Origin: VBAS01 sp963773465
GTDB lineage: Bacteria; Bacteroidota; Bacteroidia; Chitinophagales; Chitinophagaceae
Length of the DNA: 64,000 bases
Reading direction: 5' to 3'
NCBI GenBank assembly: GCA_963773465.1
Contig: CAVZBF010000004.1
Location: 992,001-1,056,000, forward strand
In this document: piece by piece, positions 30,042 through 40,005 of the stretch
How positions within the stretch are numbered: the stretch's first letter is position 1
Layout of the letters: each line of letters begins with the position of its first letter
The notes under the pieces: generated by a model
What the model saw: the letters and a program-made list of their open reading frames with translations, nothing else
What the model was told of the DNA's origin: nothing
Database searches by the model: none
Made by a program: the position numbers and the translations under genes

Positions 30042-30240
30042 AATAAGCGGTTCTTTGATTTCAACAGTCTTGATAAAAAGATAGTAATTACAGGGTCAGA
30101 AAAAATTATGACTAATCTACCATTTTATTCCTTATCAATTCGCGGATTGTTTATTCACGCCACTTTCTTAACTTGTAAATATTCTTACTCATCCATTATT
30201 CATCCTTCTGAATTCTTTTTGTTTACTTAAATAATTTTTT

Positions 30241-32253
30241 ATGAAACAGAGATCACTGCTTATCGTTTTTGTTTTTATTTCAACAATTATTCTTGCTCAA
30301 ACCAAAACGAACCCGATAGCTATCGGGTGGAGTGCCGAGCAATGTTTAAAGCTAAAAAATATTTCCGCTGTAGTTCCATCGCCCGATGGCAGCAAGGTAT
30401 TATATACCGTACGTGAAGCGGTAATGACCGATGACCGCAGCGAATACGTGAACCAGGTTTTTCTTTGCAACAGTGATGGCAGCAATACTATTCAATTGAC
30501 CAAAGGAGATAAAAATTCTTCCAACCCCAAATGGAGCCCCGATGGTAAATGGATCGCTTTTACTTCTTCAAGAGATGGAAAAAATAATTTATATATACTT
30601 CCTGTGGGCGGTGGCGAAGCTGAAAAAGTTACCGATGTAAAATCAGGCGTTGGTAATTATGACTGGAGTCGTGATGGTAATATGATCGCATTTGTTATGG
30701 TTGATAATGCCTCCGATAAAGAAGAAAAAGATAAAAAGTCAAAGAACGACTGGTATTTTATGGATGAGGTGATCAAACAAAATAAATTATATGTTTTATG
30801 GCCAAATGAAAAAGATACGAGTGGAAAAAGAAAACAAAAACTGGTGGTAAAAGAAAACTATAATGTCAATTCATTTGACTGGAGCGCTGATGGAAAAAGC
30901 ATTGCATACAGTCATGGTAAATCACCGGAAGCAAATGATAATGTGTACAGCGATGTTTCATTGGTTGATATTGAAAGCGGAAAGATCAAAAGCATTGCAG
31001 CAACAGGTGCCGGTGAATCAAATCCATCTTTTAGCCCTGATGGAAAATTGATCGTCTATTTCAGCTCCACAGACCCGGTTGATTGGGCAGGACCACGGCA
31101 CGCAAAAATCTATTCTCTTGCTGACGGAAAATCATGGCGTCTAAAAGCAACACCTGATGAAAATGGCAGTATTGTCGGTTGGACAGCTGACGGAAACAAT
31201 ATTTTATGGAGTGAGTCAAATAAAACACTGAACAGCATTTATGTGCTAAGCACAGATGGCAAATCGATCGTTGAATGGAATAAAGAATCAAAAGATCTGA
31301 TAGGGGGCTTTACACTCAACAATAAAGGCACACATATTGGTTTTATTTTACAAAATACATCTCAGCTGCCCGAAGCCTATATCAGCTCATTAAGTAATTA
31401 TTCTCCTGTAAAAGTTTCAAACCTTCATGCTGATAATGCAAGCAAACCTTTACCAAAAACAGAATTGATAAAATGGAAAGGCGCTGATGGAAAAGAAATA
31501 GAAGGTTTACTTACTTACCCTCTCAATTATAAACCAGGAACAAAAGTTCCATTTATATTAAATGTACATGGCGGGCCTGCCGGAGTTTTTCAGCAAACAT
31601 GTGTTGCCGGTAACTCAGGCGCTTATCCAATTGCAGCATTTGCTGAAATGGGATACGCTATTCTGCGTCCCAACCCTCGTGGTTCTTCAGGTTATGGCAC
31701 TGAATTCCGCACAGCCAACCGTTCTGATTGGGGTGGAAAAGATTTTATTGACCTGATGGCCGGCGTTGACCAGGTAATTAAAATGGGAGTTGCGGATGAA
31801 AGCAAAATGGGTGTGATGGGTTGGAGTTATGGCGGTTTTATGAGCAGTTGGATCGTTGGTCATACCGATCGTTTCAAAGCTGCATCTATCGGCGCACCGG
31901 TTGTTGATCTTGCCCATCAAAATCTTACTGATGATATTGAAGGTTTCCTTCCCTCTTATTTCAAAACAGATCCGTGGAATGACTGGAGCCTGTATGATAA
32001 ACATTCACCACTTCGTTTTGTACAAAATGTAAAAACACCGGTCATATTACAGCATTGCGAAGGGGATCAGCGTGTGCCGATCAGCAATGCAATTATGTTT
32101 TACAATGCACTGCGCCGCAGAAGTGTGCCGGTTCGTATGCTTGCAATGCCACGCCAGGGTCATGGCCCAGTAGAACCAACAATGGTTTTAAAAACCATGC
32201 AAACGAATGTGGAATGGTTTGAAAAACATATTGGCAATAAAAAAAGTTTTTAA
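30241..32253 (+). CDS. S9 family prolyl oligopeptidase (acylaminoacyl/dipeptidyl peptidase-like)
   Basis: Secreted (LLIVFVFISTIILAQ) serine peptidase of 670 residues. The N-terminal propeller has repeats SSNPKWSPDGKWIAFTSSRDG and NYDWSRDGNMIAFV. The alpha/beta hydrolase part begins near residue 415 (LLTYPLNYKPGTKVPFILNV), with the nucleophile Ser529 in GWSYGGFMSSW, Asp in CEGDQRVPI and His in RQGHGPVEPT. It removes dipeptides or acyl-amino acids from peptides in the periplasm. A short palindromic repeat codes the extra residues NPIAIG right after the signal peptide. It is divergent from DUF418. Confidence 0.93.
   Translation: MKQRSLLIVFVFISTIILAQTKTNPIAIGWSAEQCLKLKNISAVVPSPDGSKVLYTVREAVMTDDRSEYVNQVFLCNSDGSNTIQLTKGDKNSSNPKWSPDGKWIAFTSSRDGKNNLYILPVGGGEAEKVTDVKSGVGNYDWSRDGNMIAFVMVDNASDKEEKDKKSKNDWYFMDEVIKQNKLYVLWPNEKDTSGKRKQKLVVKENYNVNSFDWSADGKSIAYSHGKSPEANDNVYSDVSLVDIESGKIKSIAATGAGESNPSFSPDGKLIVYFSSTDPVDWAGPRHAKIYSLADGKSWRLKATPDENGSIVGWTADGNNILWSESNKTLNSIYVLSTDGKSIVEWNKESKDLIGGFTLNNKGTHIGFILQNTSQLPEAYISSLSNYSPVKVSNLHADNASKPLPKTELIKWKGADGKEIEGLLTYPLNYKPGTKVPFILNVHGGPAGVFQQTCVAGNSGAYPIAAFAEMGYAILRPNPRGSSGYGTEFRTANRSDWGGKDFIDLMAGVDQVIKMGVADESKMGVMGWSYGGFMSSWIVGHTDRFKAASIGAPVVDLAHQNLTDDIEGFLPSYFKTDPWNDWSLYDKHSPLRFVQNVKTPVILQHCEGDQRVPISNAIMFYNALRRRSVPVRMLAMPRQGHGPVEPTMVLKTMQTNVEWFEKHIGNKKSF
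30311..30328. repeat. 18-base perfect palindrome inside the S9 peptidase gene
   Basis: ACCCGATAGCTATCGGGT is fully self-complementary and in frame, adding about six residues (NPIAIG) between signal peptide and mature protein. Same core as at 1716 and 38121. Confidence 0.8.
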
Positions 32254-32583
32254 TTTGAATTAGAAAATTCTGTGACGGACTTAAGTACTGCTATTATAGC
32301 TTCTGTTGCGTGCCCGCTTCTTTTCGTTCATGCTGAGCAAATCTGTATCTCAAAGACGCAAATTTTGAGACCCAAAATCACTTTGTGGCTTATTTTTTTA
32401 TGGCATTTGTTGTTTGGAAAATCAACCCATGAAATTTATTATATGCTTGATGATCACAGTTGAGTGCTAACAGGTTAAAAATATAGTTCTCAGCGCAACG
32501 ATAATGAATGACCTGAATATTCTTTGTTGTTCAGCTTATAAAATACAAGCCGAAGAAAGGCTAACTGTTTCTTACTTTTACGT
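32254..32583. other. 330-base intergenic stretch, no gene seen
   Basis: Lies between the S9 peptidase and the cyclase. A 63-codon open frame inside has no family character or good start. There is no strong hairpin and no clear promoter, although the last 50 bases are T-rich and presumably hold the cyclase promoter. Confidence 0.5.
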
Positions 32584-34524
32584 ATGCGACAACTCGCCGC
32601 AATATTATTTGCCGATATGACCGGTTATACTGCAATGATGCAGGAGAACGAGCATTTGGCCCGGAATAAAAGAAAACGTTTTAAAGATGTGCTTGAGTCA
32701 GCGATCGAGAAGTACAATGGAAAAATTCTCCAGTATTATGGCGATGGCTCACTCAGTATTTTTAACAGCGCCATCAATAGTGTTGATTGTGCGATCTCCA
32801 TTCAGCAACAATTACAATCAGAACCTAAAGTTGATCTGCGCATCGGCATTCATACCGGCGATGTTGTGATGGAAGAAGAATCTATTTATGGCGATGGCGT
32901 TAACCTTGCATCCCGTATCGAATCGATGGCAGTGCCGGGTGCGGTTTTTATTTCAGGAAAGGTTCATGATGAAATAAAAAATCATGAAAAAATAAAAACA
33001 CAGGAACTTGGCTTCTTTGAATTAAAAAATGTAAAAGAGGCCGTCCGTATTTATGCAATTGCCAATGATGGCATAGTGGTTCCTTCCGCTGCCGAACTAA
33101 AAGGAAAAACAAAACAGCCCGTTAACCGGCTTGCCGTTTTGCCTTTTGTAAATATGAGTGCCGATCCCGAAAATGAATATTTCAGTGATGGTATTACCGA
33201 AGAATTATTAAATGCACTGACAAGAGTGGATGGATTACAGGTTACGTCCCGCACTTCAGCATTTGCATTTAAAGGAAAGCATGATGACATAAGGGAAATC
33301 GGCAGAAAGTTAAACGTTGATAAAGTTTTGGAAGGCAGTGTACGCAAAGCAGGGACCCGTGTTCGCATCACCGCACAGTTGATAAATGCTGCAGATGGCT
33401 ATCATATATGGAGTGAGAATTATGATCGTGACCTTCATGATATTTTCCAGGTGCAGGATGAGATCAGCGGCATTATTGCAAACAGGTTGAGGGAAAACCT
33501 TTCCATATCAAAACAAGCCGAGCATTTGGTAAAAGCACCCACAAAAAATGTGGAAGCTTATACGCTCTACCTGAAAGGAATGCATTTTTATAATAAGCTT
33601 ACTCCATCCGATTATTTTAAGGCAATTGATTTTTTTGAGCAGGCGATCCAGCTTGAACCAAATTATGCGCAAGCGTATGCAATGATCGCCGGTTCCTATG
33701 CATACCTTGGAGTTACCGGCCAGGCCATGCCGGAAAAAGCATTTGATATTGTTAAACGATATAGTGAAAAAGCATTGGCGCTCGATGATTCAATTGCGGA
33801 AAGTCATGTAGCAAAAGCAACAATGCATTTGATGTATGATGGCGATTGGCAGCAAGGATATGATGCATTGCAGACAGCCATCCGGTTGAACCCAAATGCA
33901 ACGGGAGCTTACCAGATGCTGGCAATGTATCATGTATTTACAGAAAATATTCCGGAAGCGGTAAAGGTGATGGAACAGGCCTCGCAATTGGATCCTATTT
34001 CACCGCAGGTAAATCATTTTCTTTCTGAGATGTATTTATTTGCTGAACGCTATGATGATGCGATACATGTTGCAGATAAGCTGCTTGAAATAAATCCGCA
34101 AATGCGTATTGCTATTGAAACCAAAGGATGGTGCGCCGGCATGAAGGGTGATTGGAAAAAAGCTTCGGAATATTTTATGGAAGTTCACCGGCTTACTAAT
34201 CACCCGTTAAAGGGTTTGTCGCCACTCGGGTATTCTTATGGTAAGCTCGGCGAAACCGATAAGGCCATGGAAATAATTACCAAAATAGAACAACGCCAGC
34301 GGGAAGAACCCAATGTAGTGGTCGTTGGAGATCTATTGGTTGTTTGGATGGGCCTGGGCGATATGGATAAAGTACTTTATTACATGGAAAAAGGCATGGA
34401 TAAACGATCCAGCTCCGTCAACTTTTTTTTAAATTTTCCACCTATGAAAGGAATTAAAAATGATCCACGGGCAATGAAATTGATCGGACAGTTGAGAGGT
34501 TCCGGCAGCGGTACTAAAGCCTGA
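32584..34524 (+). CDS. class III adenylate/guanylate cyclase with TolB-like and TPR regions
   Basis: 646 residues, soluble. The N-terminal cyclase domain has FADMTGYT (first metal Asp, about residue 11), YYGDGSLSIF (second metal Asp), LRIGIHTGDV and GVNLASRIES (the catalytic Asn and Arg), so it appears active. It continues with a TolB N-terminal-like domain (RLAVLPFVNMSADPENEYFSDGI at 180-200, and VDKVLEGSVRKAGTRVRITAQL), then about eight TPR units to the end (IDFFEQAIQLEPNYAQAYAMIAG is one). This layout is common in Bacteroidota and rhizobia. It probably makes cAMP under control of a partner bound by the TPRs. It stands alone, with the serine hydrolase starting 33 bases after it. Confidence 0.92.
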   Translation: MRQLAAILFADMTGYTAMMQENEHLARNKRKRFKDVLESAIEKYNGKILQYYGDGSLSIFNSAINSVDCAISIQQQLQSEPKVDLRIGIHTGDVVMEEESIYGDGVNLASRIESMAVPGAVFISGKVHDEIKNHEKIKTQELGFFELKNVKEAVRIYAIANDGIVVPSAAELKGKTKQPVNRLAVLPFVNMSADPENEYFSDGITEELLNALTRVDGLQVTSRTSAFAFKGKHDDIREIGRKLNVDKVLEGSVRKAGTRVRITAQLINAADGYHIWSENYDRDLHDIFQVQDEISGIIANRLRENLSISKQAEHLVKAPTKNVEAYTLYLKGMHFYNKLTPSDYFKAIDFFEQAIQLEPNYAQAYAMIAGSYAYLGVTGQAMPEKAFDIVKRYSEKALALDDSIAESHVAKATMHLMYDGDWQQGYDALQTAIRLNPNATGAYQMLAMYHVFTENIPEAVKVMEQASQLDPISPQVNHFLSEMYLFAERYDDAIHVADKLLEINPQMRIAIETKGWCAGMKGDWKKASEYFMEVHRLTNHPLKGLSPLGYSYGKLGETDKAMEIITKIEQRQREEPNVVVVGDLLVVWMGLGDMDKVLYYMEKGMDKRSSSVNFFLNFPPMKGIKNDPRAMKLIGQLRGSGSGTKA

Positions 34525-34557
34525 TCTCATCTTTTATAATAATATCAAACTATAAAT

Positions 34558-36138
34558 ATGCGAACTCTTATTTGCTTTTTAACGGCTATTCTCTTTATCT
34601 CCTCTAATCAAAATAATCTTTTCGGTCAAACTGCAGAAACCCGTTTTGATTCGAATTATCAACCCGCAACATTTAGTGATGCAAACCGTCTGGAAAAAAT
34701 AAAGAAGACCTTTCCCGTGATCGATAAAATTTTCAAGGACTATGCTGATGCCAATCATTTGCCCGGTGTTGCATATGGTTTGGTAGTTGATGGAAAATTG
34801 GTGCATAAGGGAAATATTGGCTATACCGATATCGAAAAAAAAATTCCTGTTACGTCTTCTTCATTGTTTCGTATTGCAAGCATGAGCAAAAGTTTTGCGG
34901 CAATGGCAATTTTAAAATTGCGTGATGCAGGGAAACTGAATTTAGATGATCCTGCTTATTTATACATTCCTCAATTAAAGAATTTAAAATATCCAACTGC
35001 CGATGCGCCGCATATCACTGTTCGCCATTTGATGACACATGGCGCCGGTTTTCCTGAAGACAATCCCTGGGGTGACAGGCAGCTTGCCGATACGGATAAG
35101 GAGCTGATGGAATTTCTTGGTAAACAAATTTCATTCAGCAATCCGCCGGGAATTGCTTATGAATACAGCAATCTTGGTTTTGCATTGCTGGGGAAAATTA
35201 TTACTAATGTATCGGGCATGCGTTACCAGGATTATATCAAAAAAAATATCTGGGAACCCCTGGGCATGAAAACAACTACTTATGAATATGCAGATGTTGC
35301 TCCTGGTAAATTAGCACATGGCTATCGCTGGTTAAATGAAAAGTGGAATGAAGAAGAATTGTTGCATGATACGAAAGATGGAAGCTGGGGCGCCATGGGT
35401 GCTATGATCTCTTCCATTGATGAATTTGCAAATTATATGGCATTTCATCTTTCTGCATGGCCGCCGAATAATGCAAAAGATGACGGGCCGGTAAAAAGAA
35501 GTTCGGTAAGAGAAATGCATCACCCGTGGAGATGGAATGGATTTAATCCGAATTATAAATATCCAAATGGAAGAACCTGTGCAATAACTGCAGCTTATTG
35601 TTATGGGTTAGGTTGGTTGAAAGACTGTGATGGTAAAACTTATATTGCACATAGCGGAGGATTACCGGGTTTTGGAAGTCAATGGCGCATTATGCCTGAG
35701 TATGGAATAGGTATTGTGTCATTTGCAAACCGTACATATTCGCCCATGGGTTTTGTAAATCTTCAAATACTTGACACCATTGTCAGGATCGCACAATTGC
35801 AACCCATGCAATTACCACCATCAAAAATTCTGGAGCAAAGAAAAAATGAGCTTGTAAAGATCTTACCTGACTGGAACAATGCGAAGCAAAGCGGAATTTT
35901 TGCTGAAAATTTTTTTCCTGATTACCCGGTCGACACCTTGAAAAAATATGCAAGAGAGCTATATGCAAAAGCCGGAAATATTATTGCTGTGAAAGAAGTA
36001 AAAGCGGAGAACCAATTGCGCGGATCATTTATTATGCAGGGAGAAAAAACAGATATTGAGATTTATTTTACGCTGTCACCGGAAAACCCGCCACTGATAC
36101 AGGAGTACCATATAAGAGAAGTGCCAAAGCAAAAATAA
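34558..36138 (+). CDS. secreted serine hydrolase, class C beta-lactamase fold (526 residues)
   Basis: A signal peptide (LICFLTAILFISSNQNNLFGQ) is followed by the catalytic domain. SxxK is in IASMSKSF (Ser about 108), YxN in YEYSNLGFAL and HxG in IAHSGGLPGFGS. The extra C-terminal 120 residues include a possible lipocalin-like add-on seen in D-aminopeptidase relatives (DTLKKYARELYAKAGN, LRGSFIMQGEKTDIEIYFT). It is likely a D-amino-acid peptidase or esterase. It precedes the alpha/beta hydrolase on the same strand by 50 bases. Confidence 0.9.
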   Translation: MRTLICFLTAILFISSNQNNLFGQTAETRFDSNYQPATFSDANRLEKIKKTFPVIDKIFKDYADANHLPGVAYGLVVDGKLVHKGNIGYTDIEKKIPVTSSSLFRIASMSKSFAAMAILKLRDAGKLNLDDPAYLYIPQLKNLKYPTADAPHITVRHLMTHGAGFPEDNPWGDRQLADTDKELMEFLGKQISFSNPPGIAYEYSNLGFALLGKIITNVSGMRYQDYIKKNIWEPLGMKTTTYEYADVAPGKLAHGYRWLNEKWNEEELLHDTKDGSWGAMGAMISSIDEFANYMAFHLSAWPPNNAKDDGPVKRSSVREMHHPWRWNGFNPNYKYPNGRTCAITAAYCYGLGWLKDCDGKTYIAHSGGLPGFGSQWRIMPEYGIGIVSFANRTYSPMGFVNLQILDTIVRIAQLQPMQLPPSKILEQRKNELVKILPDWNNAKQSGIFAENFFPDYPVDTLKKYARELYAKAGNIIAVKEVKAENQLRGSFIMQGEKTDIEIYFTLSPENPPLIQEYHIREVPKQK

Positions 36139-36188
36139 AAACGGAAAGATTTTTGCTAGGAAAGCTTAATTCTTCAAATCTTTCTTTT

Positions 36189-37139
36189 ATGAAAAAGCAA
36201 CCTCTTGCAGTTATAAATGGAGTCATCCTTGCATTTATTTTGTTTGCATGCAACAGTAACTCTGAAAAAACAGATACACAAACAACGCAATCAACGGCCC
36301 CTGAAATTAAACGTGTTTTTATAAACGGAGATTCATTACACTATGTTGATGTTGGTAAAGGTGAAACCATAATTTTCATACACGGCACATTAGGTGATTA
36401 CCGTCTATGGCTGCCGCACCTCGATACGTTCTCAAAAGATCACAGGGTGATCGCTTACAGTCGCCGGTATGCTTATCCAAATAAGCAGGTAATAAATGAT
36501 TCGGCTGATTATACAGTTATACCACATGCTGAAGATCTCGCTGCCTTCATTCAATCTTTAAATGTTGGGCCGGTACATTTAGTCGGACATTCTTATGGAG
36601 CGTTTACAGCATTGATGACAACGCTAAAACATCCTGAGTTGGTAAAAACAGCTGTACTTGGCGAGCCACCTGTTGCTCCATTATTAATGAGTGTGCCAGG
36701 TGGTGATACAATTGCAGGGAAATTTTTTGCAATTGTTAAACCGGCAAGCGAAGCATTCAAATCCGGTGATGATGAAAAAGCAGTTTCGCTTTTTGCTGCC
36801 TGGGTAATAGGTGATAGCAATTTTTACAAAAGCCTGCCGCCGGAAGGACGGTCGGCTATGTTAGCAAATACACTTGAATTGCGAGGTTCGCTTTTGAGTG
36901 GTAAACCTTTTCCCGAAGTGAAATGCGAAGACATGAAGAAAATTCAAACACCGGTTTTATTAATGAATGGAGAAAGAACCACGTCGTTCTTTAGCACTAT
37001 TGTAAACGAAGTGGATAAATGCCTTACCAATAAAGAGAAAGTTATCTTGCCCGGCGCTACACATGGGCTGCAGATGGAAAATCCCGGCGACTTCAACAGG
37101 ATTGTGCTTGACTTTATTAATAAGCATTCTAATAAATAA
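36189..37139 (+). CDS. alpha/beta hydrolase lipoprotein
   Basis: ATG 36189 begins a lipoprotein signal (VILAFILFACNSNSE, Cys in the lipobox), so the enzyme should be lipid-anchored. The fold markers are IIFIHGTLGDYRLW, the nucleophile GHSYGAFTAL and the catalytic His in GATHGLQ. The acid is probably in the NGERTTSF region, where the usual Asp is replaced or shifted. An in-frame upstream Met at 36153 would bury the signal. The 3' end is convergent with the serine hydrolase on the minus strand, with 7 bases between stop codons. Confidence 0.88.
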   Translation: MKKQPLAVINGVILAFILFACNSNSEKTDTQTTQSTAPEIKRVFINGDSLHYVDVGKGETIIFIHGTLGDYRLWLPHLDTFSKDHRVIAYSRRYAYPNKQVINDSADYTVIPHAEDLAAFIQSLNVGPVHLVGHSYGAFTALMTTLKHPELVKTAVLGEPPVAPLLMSVPGGDTIAGKFFAIVKPASEAFKSGDDEKAVSLFAAWVIGDSNFYKSLPPEGRSAMLANTLELRGSLLSGKPFPEVKCEDMKKIQTPVLLMNGERTTSFFSTIVNEVDKCLTNKEKVILPGATHGLQMENPGDFNRIVLDFINKHSNK

Positions 37140-37146
37140 GAAAAGA

Positions 37147-38274
37147 TCACTCCTTCACTATTGCCTCTAGCTGCCGCAATATTGCATTGAAATTTGAATG
37201 AGCATTATTATTCAGCAGTATGATCGTTATTCTTCTTTCAATGAAACGGATTATCTGTGTTTTGTAGCCGGGATTATCACCATTGTGTGATACAACTTTT
37301 CCAAAAACAGAATCGGTTCTTAAACTCCAGCCAAAACCATAATTGGAAAAACTCCCGTCATTTAATTTCATGGGTGTAAATGCTTCCTGTAATGTTGATT
37401 GCCTGATTAATTTTTCTGTGTAAAGAGCTTTATCCCATTTTAAAAGATCCATAGCAGTGGAACTAATGCGACCCGGGCCTTTACGATTGCCCAGCCAGAT
37501 AGTATAGTCGGAAGAAGGAAAAGAATCTGCCCGGATATATTTTTCTCTTTCCTGCACATAAATATGTCCAATAGCAAAATTGCTTGTGGCTTTCTTTTCT
37601 TCTAAAGTTCTTATATCCGTGCTTTTCATTTTAAGTTTTTTGAATATCCATTTGCGGCATAGTTCTATAAAATCTTTTCCACTCGCTTTTTCAGCAATAC
37701 TTGCCAGTAAAAGATAACCGGTATTACTGTATTCATATTTTTCGCCGGGTTCAAAACGCTTTGCCGGTGCATATTTATTAAGGTATTCAATGCAATCAGG
37801 ATTACCAGCTACTTTACTTTTATCCCAATACTTATCCATGATATCCTGGTAATCGGGTAAGCCGCTTGTGTGTGTAAGCAAATGGCGGATCGTAATTCCT
37901 TTGTAAGGAATTTCAAGATACTTACTGACGGAGTCATCATAATTTAAAAACCCTTTTTCTTTCAGCATCATAATGATCATCGCCGTGAATTGTTTGGAAA
38001 CAGATGCCAGTTCAAAAATGTCTGAAGTTTGTAACGAAATTTTATTTTCAAATTCACGATAGCCAAATGCTTTATGATAATCGGCTTTTCCGTTTGCGGC
38101 AATCAATACAACGCCACTAAATCCGGTAGCTATCGATCCGATAGCTATCGATCCGATAGCTATCGATCCGATAGCTATCGGATCTTTTTCGCCGATAAAC
38201 AAGCCGTCAAACCGATTTTGTTGCGCATTTACAGAAAAAGAAATAAATAATAAACAAAAAAGAATGGTCTTCAT
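37147..38274 (-). CDS. serine hydrolase, class C beta-lactamase fold, with palindromic repeat insertion
   Basis: A 375-residue exported protein, last gene of the 17 kb minus-strand directon. SxxK is ELASVSKQF, YxN is YEYSNTGYL and HxG is VSHNGDNPG. Between the signal peptide and the conserved GFSGVVLIAANG strand lies a repetitive insert, DPIAIGSIAIGSIAIGSIATG, coded by four 15-base palindromic units at 38121-38180. Homologues would be expected to lack it. It begins 11 bases after the stop of the previous serine hydrolase, so the two are one unit. Confidence 0.9.
   Translation of the reverse strand: MKTILFCLLFISFSVNAQQNRFDGLFIGEKDPIAIGSIAIGSIAIGSIATGFSGVVLIAANGKADYHKAFGYREFENKISLQTSDIFELASVSKQFTAMIIMMLKEKGFLNYDDSVSKYLEIPYKGITIRHLLTHTSGLPDYQDIMDKYWDKSKVAGNPDCIEYLNKYAPAKRFEPGEKYEYSNTGYLLLASIAEKASGKDFIELCRKWIFKKLKMKSTDIRTLEEKKATSNFAIGHIYVQEREKYIRADSFPSSDYTIWLGNRKGPGRISSTAMDLLKWDKALYTEKLIRQSTLQEAFTPMKLNDGSFSNYGFGWSLRTDSVFGKVVSHNGDNPGYKTQIIRFIERRITIILLNNNAHSNFNAILRQLEAIVKE
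38121..38180. repeat. four tandem 15-base palindromic units inside a serine hydrolase gene
   Basis: The unit ATCCGATAGCTATCG is repeated at 38121, 38136, 38151 and 38166; the first has GG for GA. Each contains the palindrome CGATAGCTATCG. Unit length is a multiple of three, so the gene frame is kept (SIAIG repeats). Confidence 0.92.
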
Positions 38275-38285
38275 ATCGTAATTGT

Positions 38286-39944
38286 TCAGGCTGGTTTTTT
38301 CTTAACGTAAAGCAGGTGAAGTACACGGCCGGCATTTACTTCGAACCCGGTAATGACACCTTTCTTATCACGGAGAAATGTTAAATTAGACATCCACCAA
38401 TTGGGACAACTGAATTGATCCGGAGCAATAGTTGTTAGCTTTACATCCGCAAATTTGCGATGCTGCAGAATAAGATCACCATCCTTCACTATTACCGTAT
38501 AGGCCGCTTCTGTTTCTTCATTGTAATAAGTTCCGGCATATGCTGCTGTTTCCTCCTTCTTTAATATTATTGCCGGGTGCCGGAAATAAAAAGTGAATGC
38601 ATTCGGGTTTTCAAAAACGAGTCTTGCAACTGAATCACCAGAAGATGATGTTTCAACCTGCACGAATGGACCATCGTTCAATTGGTACTTATTGTTTTCT
38701 TTTACTGCCATTTTCCATTCAGTACCGCCGGTCGTTTGTCCTGGCTGCCTGTTCACCAATTTTCCATTACTCCAAAAAAGATTGAGAATGTTACCGCGGG
38801 GAGATACATACCTGCCAACCCATTTTTTTAATACATTACTATCCGCAAAAATTAATGCATTATCGGTTTTTTTTTCTTTCGCAGGCAATAACAGATCGGC
38901 AACCTGCATGGCCATACCATATGAATTAAAAGAGGAAAGATTGCTGAATACAATGATCCCAAGTTGCTGCTCAGGAAACCGCGTGGCATATGTCCTGAAT
39001 CCAGCATCTCCACCTCCATGACCAATTTCTTTCCAGCCATTATAATCACCCATATTGAGAGCAAAAGCATAGGTTATCTTTTTCCCGCTGTTCAATATTC
39101 CCTGCGAATACATTTTTTGCAAAAGCTCTTTACCTCCAACTTTTCCATGCTCGTAATTCATCAACCATTTTGCTTCGTCTTCTACCGTTGTAAAAAGACT
39201 GGTGGCTCCAACCGTTGAATAACTTAATACACTGTGTGAATATCCATTTGGTCCGCCGGGTGAATAGGAATAAGTGCGGTTAGGAACTATTTCACGGTAA
39301 TTATCATGAAAATGTGTGTTATTCATTTCAAGCGGTTTGAAAATAAATTTTTCGGTGAATTCACGAAGAGATAACCCACTTACTTTTTTAACAATCTCCG
39401 CCATTAAAGTATAACCTGTATTACAATAAAGTTGCTCTTCTCCCGGATCGAAATTCAATGCTTTTTGTTTTGACACCAGTTTAATAATATGTTCCTGCGT
39501 TATCACGTCATCCAGTTGCCAGCCGGCATTGGCAAGCAGCTGCCACTGATCCCTGAGGCCACTGGTATGGTGTATTAGATGACGAATGGTTATTTTTTTA
39601 CCAAAGTCAGGAATATAATCAAGGTGTTTCCTGATATCATCATCTAATGACAATTTTCCCTGTTGCTCAAGTAATAACATACAAAACGCAACATATTGTT
39701 TCGATTCTGATGCAATATGAAATATGGAAGACGGCGTAATAGGAACATTATATTCCAGGTTTGACATACCATAGCCTTTTTTAAATACGAGTTTGTCATT
39801 CTTTATTATCGCTACGGCACAACCAGGCGTAGTAGTGGTGTAGCGGCTAAATACGCTATCGATTTTCCTGGTTACAGAATCGTGTAAGGTTTGTCCCATC
39901 AATTGACATGGAAAGAACAACAGGAAAAGAATATTTTTTTTCAT
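38286..39944 (-). CDS. serine hydrolase, class C beta-lactamase fold, with C-terminal beta domain
   Basis: A 552-residue secreted protein (ILFLLFFPCQLMGQ). SxxK is HIASESKQY, YxN is LYCNTGYTLM and HxG is GHGGGDAGFRTY. After about residue 360 a second domain follows (WVGRYVSPRGNILNLFWSNG, YAGTYYNEETEAAYTVIVKDG) of the DUF3471-like beta-barrel type often attached to such enzymes. It probably hydrolyses D-amino-acid or modified peptides. It is separated by 61 bases from MEVH copy 3 upstream. Confidence 0.9.
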   Translation of the reverse strand: MKKNILFLLFFPCQLMGQTLHDSVTRKIDSVFSRYTTTTPGCAVAIIKNDKLVFKKGYGMSNLEYNVPITPSSIFHIASESKQYVAFCMLLLEQQGKLSLDDDIRKHLDYIPDFGKKITIRHLIHHTSGLRDQWQLLANAGWQLDDVITQEHIIKLVSKQKALNFDPGEEQLYCNTGYTLMAEIVKKVSGLSLREFTEKFIFKPLEMNNTHFHDNYREIVPNRTYSYSPGGPNGYSHSVLSYSTVGATSLFTTVEDEAKWLMNYEHGKVGGKELLQKMYSQGILNSGKKITYAFALNMGDYNGWKEIGHGGGDAGFRTYATRFPEQQLGIIVFSNLSSFNSYGMAMQVADLLLPAKEKKTDNALIFADSNVLKKWVGRYVSPRGNILNLFWSNGKLVNRQPGQTTGGTEWKMAVKENNKYQLNDGPFVQVETSSSGDSVARLVFENPNAFTFYFRHPAIILKKEETAAYAGTYYNEETEAAYTVIVKDGDLILQHRKFADVKLTTIAPDQFSCPNWWMSNLTFLRDKKGVITGFEVNAGRVLHLLYVKKKPA

Positions 39945-40005
39945 ATCAATAAAATCAGGATAAGTTCATTTGTTTAAGAAACATGGTTATGAATTTAGAA
40001 TTATT

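Noticed and set aside
32272..32463. 63-residue ORF between S9 peptidase and cyclase
   Set aside because: No recognisable domain, weak start context and biased composition; probably chance.
9286..39944. Antibiotic resistance by the four beta-lactamase-fold proteins
   Set aside because: They are class C-like serine hydrolases with extra domains or altered third motifs; the fold is shared by peptidases and esterases and nothing marks a resistance enzyme.
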